Below are positions 55,706 through 64,000 of a stretch of DNA of 64,000 nt, piece by piece (the stretch's first letter is position 1; each line of letters begins with the position of its first letter). The position numbers were made by a program, and so were the translations under genes. The notes below the pieces were generated by a model, which was not told where the DNA came from, searched no databases, and saw only the letters and a program-made list of their open reading frames with translations. This DNA comes from Acheta domesticus (lineage: Eukaryota > Arthropoda > Insecta > Orthoptera > Gryllidae), in contig JAHLJT010009419.1 of NCBI GenBank assembly GCA_031308135.1, positions 181,366,856-181,430,855 of the forward strand, in the 5' to 3' direction.

Positions 55706-57812
55706 TTTTACTTTCTCGTGTATATACCTATACACGGAATAATGTATACGTAGTATAGGGAAAGTTGTGGAGAGAAGAAAGTCGTTTTCGCGCAATATTG
55801 AGTGAAGTATGTGCAATATTAAAAAACATAAACAAGAATTTCTCAAAAAACGGATCCAAATTAGTTCTTTAAACTTTTCGTAGCATAGGGGTAAATGTGT
55901 CGTGTAAGATGATATAAACTTCATTTTGTTCTATTCTTTACTTTTTTAAATTATAATAAAGTATTTTTTTGTCCTTCCTCTCATTCGTTAACATTTGCAT
56001 TAGCAACTATTTATTCATATTATTGAATTTATGAATATATGTTCAAGTGATGTCTTATAAAGTTTCTAGAAAACTCAAAATTTTTCCATCCAAATGAGCT
56101 TAAATTTTCGCATTTTTAGAAACGCTCAAACATCGTAATCTCAAAAACGGCTCCAAATTTTTTTCTTCAAACTTTTTGTGCTTATTGTGCTAAATAAACT
56201 TAATAAGATCATAAAGTATAAAAGAAATATTGCTGTATTTTTTTCATTTTTTTTCAAACAACGCAAATGTATTTTGTTTTAAATAGCGCTCTCGCTGTTA
56301 AAATGCACATTTCCAGCGATTTGTACACATTGTTGTATTTGTGAGTAGATGTCCTTCAAATGTCATCGAATGAAGTTTTTCAAAAACTCAAAAGATTTCT
56401 GTGAAATAAAGTTTCAAATATTGCATTTACAGTAAAACAAAGCGTTTTAAATTTCTTTAAAATGGCTCCAAATGTTTCAACGAAAATTTCCTTATACCAC
56501 GTGATTTTATTCTTTTATAATATTTTTCATGTAATATTCCGGTTCTACCATTAGACGAATTCGATTGTACGATTTCATGTAATATTTCGATTCTACCATT
56601 AGCGCAAAACTGAAAAAAAAATCAAAACTAGTAGTGCTACAGAATGGTACAGACCCGTATTAGTTTTCTATTTCCTTGGGTCGAGGCTAGCTATTCGCAA
56701 TTGGCATACACTCGTGCCAGCTGCCATCTGTCACCGCCCAAATTACATTTTTTTGACATTTTCTTAATTTTTCGGTTTCCTAACAGTAGAACAGAAAACT
56801 ATTTATTTAAGAACAATAAAGAACAGTAAAACCTCGTCCTAAATGGCAATTTTCTTTGAAAAATTTGTAACCTTGCCCTACTAAAAATGCGAAATTTGAA
56901 CCTCTTTTTCACAGAAAATTGTTGAGTTTACAAAAAACTTCATTTGAAGCACTTACACTCACAAATATAATAATGTTTACAAATTGCTGGTAATGTGCAT
57001 ATTAACGGTGTGAGAGATCTTTCAAAAAAATAACATTTGTGTAATTTTTGAAAAAAACAAAAAAAAAATTCTCAAAATCCACTTTACGTCTTATTAAAGA
57101 GTGCAATTAGCACTGTCCATTCAAAAACTTTGAAGAAACAATTTTGAGCCATTTATGAGAAAATGGTGTTTGAGCGTCTCCGAAAATGCTGAATTTTGAA
57201 CTTGAAAACGGTTGAGTTCTCGAGAAACTTTACTTGAAATTATTTAAAGCACATGTGCTCTTAAATATAATAATCGGAACAAATCACCGTTAATGTAAAT
57301 ATTACCAACGTGAGAGACAAGTAAAAAAATTTCACTTTTGTAATTTTTGAAAAAAACAAAAGGAGAGAGCAATATGGTGTTTATGCCATCTCATAGAGTT
57401 CATATAGCACTATCCCTTACAAAAGTTTAAAGAAAACATTTGGAGCCGTTTTTGAGAAAATTTTGAAAATATCCACGAAAGAAAAGAAAAAGTACCACGA
57501 AATATTTTCAAAATCGCGGCGCCTCGAATGGAACCAGATCGGCCGGGGAATATTCATTTTGGAAGAAATCGTACTTCTGGTTTCGACGCTACGATTGTTC
57601 ACAGACAGGCAGACGGACGGACAGACAGACGAACAGACAGACCAACAGATGGACGGACGGACGTTTTGAAAAGATCCACTTTTCCGGTATTAGGGAACCC
57701 CAAAACGTGTATTTCCTTTGAAATCTCGAAATCGATTTTCCGCAGCTTTACATAACTTTCCCTTCTCTACGAATATTACTTCGTATATACGTATGTATAC
57801 GGGAAAGTAAAA
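55706..57812. mobile_element. 2.1 kb element with terminal inverted repeats, best copy of the AT-rich family
   Basis: Both ends read inwards TTTTACTTTC(T/C)CGT(G/A)TA and continue matching for about 60 bp to AGGGAAAGTT (left) and AAGGGAAAGTT (right, inverted). Near the right end are GATCGGCCGGGGAATATTC, CGCTACGATTGTTCACAGAC and an array of GACGGACGGACAGACAGAC-type units (57600-57662). The interior contains repeated 'TTTTTGAGAAAATTTTGAAAA' blocks, seemingly multiplied within the element. No open frame encodes a transposase, so it is non-autonomous. Superfamily unknown. Confidence 0.65.
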
Positions 57813-58754
57813 ATGTAGCTGGAAGTAGGCAAAAAAATCGGGCAAGATCTATAAGCTAGCCAACACCAAAGAAATGAGAAAACTAACTAGTACGAAAAAG
57901 TCTGTGGCATTCTGTAGACCACTAGATTAGTTCTTGGTATGTTCAGATCTGTTGTACTGTTTATGTACTATGTAATAGTAGTTGATGTTTTTATTAAAAT
58001 ATTTAAGTTATTGCAGTGTTATAGGAGAGAATTTTGTGAATGGTTCTTGAGCCATGTGAATCAGTAAACAGTTTTTGATTTTTCTGAATAACGTAATGAT
58101 ATTTATAAGGGCAAGGATACTGCATCCAGTATTGTCGAATCATATAGTCATAAAAATTGTACTAAAATACTACTGTATGTATAAGAACAGGATTTCTGAG
58201 AGATCAAGAAAATATTCGAGTGAAAAATATTTATTACAATAAAATTGCATTATTTTGATAGCGTGAAATTGAAGCGTGATTGAAGCGTGAAATCACTTAA
58301 CATACTGACAACACGACTCGAAGAAACGTTTTACGATGGGAGACCAGTAGTCCTTAAAGGCATGGCTGTTCAGGAGATACCGAATCCTGGGAATGGTTAC
58401 CGACTTTCTCATCATGCTTTGGTCTTCTTTAGGACGTGGGACCAGGGCGAAGTATTGAAGCTGCATGATGCTCAAAATATGCTATTGAAGCTGCATGATG
58501 CCGCAGCATGATGGTCAAATTGTCGACAATACAGTCCAGAACGCGACATATCTCGGACACCCGAGAACTTACATACGTCTCAAATGCCTAACGGGAATCT
58601 TGACGAAAGGATTTAACAAGCTTCATTAGCACTTGCTCTCCAGCCAAGGCTCCGGAAGATGAACTGCAGACTGTTTTCTTGCTAGGAATGCAGTAACAGA
58701 GGAGGCGTGTAGAACCGTAGATGTGCGGGTAGCAACGGGCGAAATATTTTGTGA
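57813..58754. other. Intron sequence, unassigned
   Basis: TATTGAAGCTGCATGATGC occurs twice within 45 bp (about 58456-58501). The last part may be 5' sequence of the RTE fragment that follows, but no motif is clear. Confidence 0.35.
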
Positions 58755-58857
58755 CCATTGAAAAACCATCAAAACGTATTATTTATAAAACAACATTAGA
58801 GAGCATATGTGCTGATGGAGCAGAAACGTGGGAATTGAGAGGGAGAAAGAGACGGAG

Positions 58858-58894
<37 letters not shown>

Positions 58895-59330
58895 CTCAAA
58901 AAAGAGAGAGACACACAGAAAGAGACAGAGAGAAAGAGACACACAGGAAGAGGCAGGGAGAAAGACACACACAGTCGGAGAGACACACAGAGAGAAACCA
59001 GAGAGAGACGGAGAGAGACACACACACAGGCACAGAGAGAGAGAGCGAGAGAGAGAGAGAGAGAGGGGGGGCTAATATTCTAATATCTTTTGGAAACGAA
59101 TACTGGAGAAGGCACTGCCAGTATTGAAATTAGATTAGATCATACGAGTATATGAAGTGAGAAAATCCGACAAAGGATGGACGTGGAAAGAACCATCTTA
59201 GACACGGTTAAAGCTACGCGATTGAGTTAGCAAGAGCATCTCCAACGAATGGTACGCCACCGACATGCCGGAAGAAAGATGTAGAATATGATATGGAGGT
59301 AAGAGGTCTGCGAGGAGACTAGGTAAACCG
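58755..59330 (+). pseudogene. RTE-type LINE C-terminus split by a GA microsatellite
   Basis: IIYKTTLESICADGAETWEL matches the 'YKTxIRPxxxYGAETW' motif after the RT active site in RTE-type LINEs. It then runs into a GA-rich tract (58850-59068). On the other side EKIRQRMDVERTILDTVKAT and HLQRMVRHRHAGR match the 'NExIRxxM...GHxxRM' segment that normally follows within about 30 residues. The microsatellite therefore expanded or inserted inside the old ORF. Stops are present. Confidence 0.65.
58850..59068. repeat. GA/CA-rich microsatellite
   Basis: AGAGAG runs with interspersed ACACAC over about 220 bp. The Arg/Glu and Ser/Leu frames here are compositional. Confidence 0.9.
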
Positions 59331-59927
59331 AAAATATTAGATGTTAAGAATCGAGAAACGGTGTCAAAGGTAAACACCTCGCAATATATAAAATCGTGGG
59401 ATTTGATCTTTCTACACTATTGTCGAACCACCCCTAAGTTTTACGTAATTTTAGGAACACTCCTTATGTTGTTATTTATTAATTTTTGTAAAGTAGTAGA
59501 CTATTATTTCCAGTAGAGCGTTTAATGTTTATTTTGGATACTCTAATTTTACTGGTCCAAGACTCAGGTCTCGTTGGGTTTCACTGCAGGTGTTGAATTG
59601 GGAAAAAGGGAACCGTTTCCATGTCGAAACTTCATGAACACTCCGTGATAATTTCTCCAATCGAGCTCGAATCTTCAAATCACTTATTTTGAATTTTTAT
59701 CACTGCTTCTTCATTCAACTTCACCTCCCTATCGTGATTTGGAAAGTCCTAAATGTACAAATGCTGAAAAAGGAGTTATTCCTGCGGGTAAAAAAAAAAA
59801 AAAAAAAACGAAAAATATAAAATGTTATAAACGGCGAAGTGTCCAGCAGGCGTACGTGCAATTCTCAGCTCACGTCACTTTGCACCATCGGAAGCAGTCG
59901 TCGGAAGTCACTCGGAAGCAGTCGTAG
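59331..59927. other. Intron sequence, nothing recognised
   Basis: It contains a poly-A run near 59790-59808 and two GGAAGCAGTCGT units at about 59890-59925. Confidence 0.4.
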
Positions 59928-60289
59928 TATTGTCCGAATAATATTTCTGTCTACTTGACAGCTAGCGGCTGACTGGGGAGAGGAGGTTCCGTTATCAAAT
60001 CAGAGGCTTCAAATTCTGAGGATGCCACTGCAGGGTTGCCTATCATTATTAAGAAACAAATTAAATATTACAGCACAAATAACTGAAGAGTGCCATTACT
60101 TGTTTGGTTATGCGTCGTGTATGCGGTTGTGTGCTCTCATTGCGATTAGTTCCTTGCTACTGCTGCAGCTGTTGTGAACTGATGCAAGAACGATCACACG
60201 ATCACGTGTCTGCCATCCGAGAGAATGGCAACATCCATCTACCCCACCCCCTGCTGTCAGATAGACAGAAATATATTATTCGGACAATA
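59928..60289. mobile_element. MITE with TATTGTCCGAATAATA ends
   Basis: TATTGTCCGAATAATATTTC at 59928 and its inverse ending at 60289 match over about 35 bp, continuing through CTGTCTA and TGACAGC with a 2-base indel. The interior (about 290 bp) contains no transposase. No clear target duplication; superfamily unknown. Confidence 0.65.
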
Positions 60290-60764
60290 GGTCCATGGGA
60301 GTAGGTAGGCTGGTATAACCGGTGCGTGGCATGGGGACCCCCGACGCCAAGAGACACCCACCCGCCAACCCACCACCAATGAAGGCGGTAATGGCAATGG
60401 GGGTTCGTTTAAATCCCTCTGCACGGGGCTGCCGAGTCGTAGCTACGACTGTGTACAAGGTCCTTAAAATCCTTTTTTCAGACTGGGGTCGGAGAGATAT
60501 TTCGTTGCCCAATGAGATAGATAAATAGCAAGATCAAAATATGTTGTTTTTTTTTTAAAAAAAATTGTGTATAAAATGGTGTTTAGAAGATTTAAATGTT
60601 TTTATTTCGCTCGGCTTCCTTTCTTCAGCATAATGGTAGTGGTTGAATTTCTCTTTGATAGTTGTAGTGGACACACGAGAAGACGACGGCGGAGGAAAAA
60701 TCAACTCACCAGGAGGGGAAAACGTGTCATTTATCGCGCTTTGCCCACCTGCTTTTTGTTTTCG
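60290..60764. other. Intron sequence, unassigned GC-rich part
   Basis: At about 60300-60450 the sequence is GC-rich, with a perfect palindrome GTCGTAGCTACGAC near 60436. No gene recognised. Confidence 0.35.
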
Positions 60765-61605
60765 TCAATTGATTGATAATTTCGTGTCTCCGGGCGAGTT
60801 AACAGTTAATTAACTAGTCCCCTAAGTGTAGTGCATGTGACATCCAGGGAGGAGGCGGTGTTTCTCTCCCGCTGGAACGTGAGATCTGGCGCCGACTTCC
60901 CGTCGGCTTGCGGTTTTCCCCCTCTCCAAGTACTATACGTGCACGTTTTCTTGATGCTCCACAGCGGGGGGTGCGAGGGGAGGCAGGTTCTGTTTACGTC
61001 ACGGCAGTGCAGTGCTGTCAATATCCACAGAAAACTCAGCCTAAAAGCGCTGAGATAGCAATGAGAAACAACTCTAGGTTTTTTAAAATTCTGAAGAAAT
61101 AATTAAAAATTGTAGAAATTATTGAGTAACGAGAAGGTGCACGATACGCAAAGGTCGTTAGAAAAAGAGAGCGAAAACTGAGAAGTCCGAATTGTAAAGG
61201 AAGAAGGTGAGCAGCACTGCAAACCGAGCCGTGACGTTCCGAGTGGGGCTCATGTTTTCTGCCGAGCCGTGCTGTGCCGTACTGAGTGAGAACTAGGGAG
61301 CTGGAGGATCAAGAAAAATTGCGAGCATAGTAACTTTCCCTGCGGGACGCCGCCCCAGCGGGGACAAGCTCTAAGAGATGTAGTTGTGTAGTACAAGTAA
61401 ATTTAGGAGGGGACAGGGAGGCGCAAATATGAAAGGAAAGTTTGCGCGCATCCCGCGGCCGGTTTGTTGAATTACTGCGTTTCTTAAGGGATTCGTCTGG
61501 TGCTTGGAGAACCCACGAAAAAGTATCGGAGTAGCCTGCTGCCAGAATTCTTCTCCAGACAGTGGGTCGATGACTCGAACTCTAGGGCCTCCCGGCCGCA
61601 TGGCT
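60765..61605 (+). repeat. Unclassified repeat family 'A', diverged copy
   Basis: The 5' module (TGATTGATAATTTCGTGTCT, CCCCTAAGTGTAGTGCATG, TGGCGCCGACTTCCCGTCGG) matches 37655-37850. The middle (CCTGCGGGACGCCGCCCCAG, then GCAGCCTGCTGCCAGAATTC-like, then CTCCAGACAGTG) matches the copies at 25.3 and 32.6 kb. About 250 bp between the modules has no counterpart in the other copies. Confidence 0.6.
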
Positions 61606-61607
61606 TG

Positions 61608-62293
61608 AATTTACACTAGACTTGTGCATGGGACTTATTTTAGAGCTCCCTGATTGAACATTGAGGCGGCACCGAAACGCAAGCGATACATCTCTCTAAG
61701 GCACATACTCTTTGAGGAGAGAGGCAAACAGCTGCGGACAGCTGGTGTATTCGAAAAGAGTAGTTAGGGCGCTTATGAGAATATTAATGAGGTTTATGAA
61801 AGTTGGTTAATGTAAAAGAGTTTGGAGGTGAATTTTTAACTGCGAGGTGTGAAATAAATGTGAGATAACTTGCAACTTGTTTTGTAAACATGGAAGTCAA
61901 AAGAGAAGAATAAAAATAATTGCTTTTACTAATATCTGTCTAAATTTGTTCCCCACAAAATCGCCTAAAATTGTTTTTCTTCCCTCAAATAACAGTTACA
62001 TATCCCAAATTTCTTTAAAAAGTTTGGCAAGCTCTTTAATAAGTATGCAATTTTTTGCACTAATAAACTTCCCCAAAGTTTTTCAATTAAGGATTATCAT
62101 TAAATTCGGCTTACATAAATTATACTTCGTTTTTAAATCTGCTTGGGGTCTCTAATCGTTCATAAACCTCACTAATATTCTCACAAGCGCCCTGCCACTA
62201 CTCTTTTCGAATGCACCAGCTGTCCACTGCTGTCTGTCTCTACAAAGTGAGTGTGTTTCACAGAGTTTTCCATGCACAAGTCTAGTGCAAATT
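61608..62293. mobile_element. Fold-back element with long inverted arms
   Basis: AATTTACACTAGACTTGTGC at 61608 and its inverse (to 62293) start arms of about 190 and 135 bp. Both also share GGACAGCTGGTG, ATTCGAAAAGAGTAGT and AATATTA(A/G)TGAGGTTTATG. The left arm has an extra segment of about 60 bp. The central 360 bp are AT-rich and non-coding. It starts three bases after repeat 'A' ends. Confidence 0.7.
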
Positions 62294-63390
62294 AAAAGCA
62301 TGCCTCCCGTCAGAGTCACGACGCTGCAGAGGCAACGGCGATAAGCCACGACTGAGATAGTGCACCCAGTCAACAATGCCTTCAATGAGGATAATGCTTT
62401 TCGGACCGATTGTCGTGGTATAGTGTGGTATTTCTTCTACACCTGCGGCAGGCATCTTCAGCGACGGTGTACTAACAGGTGTAGCACCTTCCTGGTGATA
62501 TGGCATGCACTACATTTGCGATTTGAGTAGTTGACGAATCTGGAAACAGTACTTATTGGAAGATATGATCAAGAAAAACTTTTTGAAAATTTATTTTTAA
62601 CGTATCGAAATATGTTTTTGAAGAAGGTTCGTATTTTCAATAGAAAAAAAAACAAGAAAAGTACTCTGGGTTGAGCCGAACTGTAATCCTTAAAGGATAA
62701 CGTCAGAATTGAGCAGTTAAAATAATTCTAAAAATAACGAACAGAATGAAAAATAGGAATTAAAAGAGACTAGATAATAGTTTTAAAGATCGGAATTTGG
62801 CCTTCGGAAATCTTGACTTAATTCGGAGAAAATGATAACTGGTTCTGCCAACTTTAGCTATGCTGTAGCCTTGTTTTCAAAATGCGATTTTTCAAAATTT
62901 AAGTTGCTAAATTCTACCATCACTGGTTATAGTATATACTAGGAAAATCCGGCAGACGTTCTGCCCTTCATCTCCCTCTTTCCCCTCGCATCACCGTTTC
63001 TCACTGTCTCTCCCTCCCTCACCCTGTCCTTGTCTGTCTCTGCCGCTCTGTGTCCCTCTCATTCACATTTTCTTGCAGATTCTGCACGTCTCTGAGCAGG
63101 TGATGTAATATCGGGAAGCGCCGGACCAGCAAAAATGTAATAGAATGTTCAGGAAGAATTCATCCTGTAGATTACGGTATGAGAAACGTTTCTTTGAAGC
63201 CTTTGGTCTCAAAGAAGGTGCTAGAACGCCTCGTTTAGGAGTTATTTAACGATATAGATTCAAAATGCTGCCGAGTGTGTTGCAGGTTGCATTTGACGTG
63301 AATATGCAGCGCCGTGTAGTGAAGTAACTAAAAAATTAGAACACATAAACCTTCTCGGTGAAAAAACACGTAGAAGTGCCAACTTTCATG
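62294..63390. other. Intron sequence with a CT-rich dispersed repeat
   Basis: At about 62925-63065, GCAGACGTTCTGCCCTTCAT and a CT-rich tract resemble 30960-31150. The 74-codon minus-strand frame at 62282-62506 has no similarity I recognise. Confidence 0.4.
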
Positions 63391-63775
63391 CTCTCTCAAT
63401 CTGAATCAGTGAAAAACTACTGATTGACAGTCACTATTCACTGATGGTGTCAGTTATAACGTGTGTCACAGTTAACAATCAGTGAATGGAACTGAACAAA
63501 TCAGTAAAATTGGGTCCACTTTTTGAATCAGTGAAACTTCACTGTTTGAATCACTTGAAATTGTGCCAACTAATTGAACGTGACTGAACGATCAGTGAGC
63601 GATGGTGCCGCGGCACTTATACCACTGACAACCAGTGAAATGCTGGCGGTCATTATGAAAAGGTTCGCATATTCCCTGATTGTCAGCGAAACTACCAATT
63701 TCGACTGAAGATATTAGTGATTTCGGCTCTCACTGATTGAATCACTGACAATTTCACTGATTCAGATTCAGAGAG
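63391..63775. mobile_element. MITE with arrayed ATCAGTGA motifs just before exon 2
   Basis: Left end CTCTCTCAATCTGAATCAGT and the inverted right end CTCTCTGAATCTGAATCAGT match with a small indel, followed by GAAA. ATCAGTGA, or its inverse TCACTGAT, recurs many times throughout the 385 bp in both directions, as expected for transposase-binding subrepeats. It ends 101 bp before the exon. No clear target duplication. Confidence 0.6.
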
Positions 63776-63876
63776 TGGAGATCGGTCCAACGGTGTTGGA
63801 GTTTTGCTCTTATATACATACCAACATCCTGTTTTATATAAGTATATACATGTGGTAATGATTGTGTGGAATGCAG

Positions 63877-64000
63877 GTGCGGGTGCGCTGCGCTGCTGGT
63901 CGTGCGGCTCGGACACGGTGCCCGAGTGCCGCGACCCCTTCGAGCCGCGCGAGCTGCAGGGGCCCAGCGCGTGCGAGGGGCCGCCCCCGCTCTCGCCCGC
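63877..64000 (+). CDS. Ly6/uPAR-family protein, exon 2 (start of the Ly6 domain), runs off the window
   Basis: After the acceptor TGCAG, phase 1 reading gives LRCWSC as the first Cys pair of a Ly6 domain (C-x2-C), then SDTVPEC, RDPFEP and SAC. The 'C-x2-C, ... P-x-C-x-DPF' layout is typical of insect Ly6 proteins of the crok/boudin/quiver kind: small extracellular three-finger proteins, usually GPI-anchored, acting in septate junction formation or channel regulation in known members. The exon is CpG-rich, like exon 1 and unlike the intron. The remaining cysteines, the CN motif and the GPI signal lie beyond 64000. Which member it is cannot be told from about 41 residues. Confidence 0.75.
   Translation, partial: MRVRCAAGRAARTRCPSAATPSSRASCRGPARARGRPRSRP

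Larger units (their letters stand above)
27142..63876 (+). other. Predicted 36.7 kb first intron of the Ly6 gene
   Basis: It begins GTGAGC and ends TGCAG, both phase 1. It contains the Jockey fragment, SINE, hAT-like and pogo-like elements, R4/Dong element, fold-backs and MITEs listed below, and three further CpG-rich islands. The polypyrimidine tract before the acceptor is weak. Large first introns with regulatory content are common in insect Ly6 genes, so unexplained islands here could be enhancers or alternative first exons. Confidence 0.55.

Noticed and set aside
56824..56840. A second CAGTAAAACCTCG pogo-type end
   Set aside because: No inverted partner was found nearby; a single 13-base match is not enough to call an element.
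1..64000. Intact tRNA, rRNA, snRNA genes, CRISPR arrays, phage or bacterial operons
   Set aside because: None seen. tRNA-like segments lack a pairing acceptor stem and belong to SINEs; direct repeats are microsatellites or transposon parts.

Overview
The window looks like arthropod, probably insect, nuclear DNA: AT-rich non-coding sequence with sharply bounded CpG-rich islands, a split gene, and a dense layer of decayed transposable elements. These include LINEs of the R1, CR1, Jockey, RTE and R4/Dong types, tRNA-derived SINEs, Tc1, piggyBac-like, hAT-like and pogo-like remnants, and fold-back MITEs. There is no bacterial or organellar signature. The LINE mix and the Ly6 gene type fit a large-genome insect. 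I cannot name the species.

The only host gene I can support is on the + strand. A first coding exon at 27030-27141 lies in a CpG island, encodes a signal peptide and ends at a GTGAGC donor in phase 1. An exon at 63877-64000 starts after a TGCAG acceptor in the matching phase and encodes the beginning of a Ly6/uPAR (three-finger) domain of the kind found in small GPI-anchored insect proteins. If they belong together, the intron is 36,735 bp and holds most of the right half of the window.

Region by region. 1-5.2 kb: LINE 3' end, an R1-clade LINE remnant (minus) and copies of an AT-rich repeat. 5.9-6.7 kb: GC-rich patch and simple repeats. 7.4-12.2 kb: a nearly full-length CR1-type LINE (minus) whose first ORF carries an SGNH esterase, joined in frame to ORF2 across one UAG. 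14.5-19.6 kb: SINE heads, LINE ends, an RTE endonuclease fragment, a Tc1 transposase remnant and a piggyBac-like element. 22.3-25.6 kb: a Jockey LINE (minus) and an unclassified repeat. 26.7-27.3 kb: CpG promoter and exon 1. 28.9-44 kb (intron): Jockey 3' end, SINE, hAT-like element, repeat copies, a remnant of a widespread arthropod repeat protein, large palindromes, an orphan CpG island and a pogo-like element. 45.2-49.4 kb: an R4/Dong-clade LINE set in a TAA microsatellite. 50-63.8 kb: LINE scraps, MITEs, a 2.1 kb element with terminal inverted repeats and a MITE about 100 bp before exon 2.

All transposon coding regions carry stops or frameshifts, so none looks autonomous. The most informative points are the long-intron Ly6 gene, the leaky-type UAG joining the CR1 ORFs, the TAA-targeted R4/Dong insertion, and two multi-copy repeat families that I cannot classify. 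Element boundaries are read by eye and are approximate unless a direct flanking repeat is stated.
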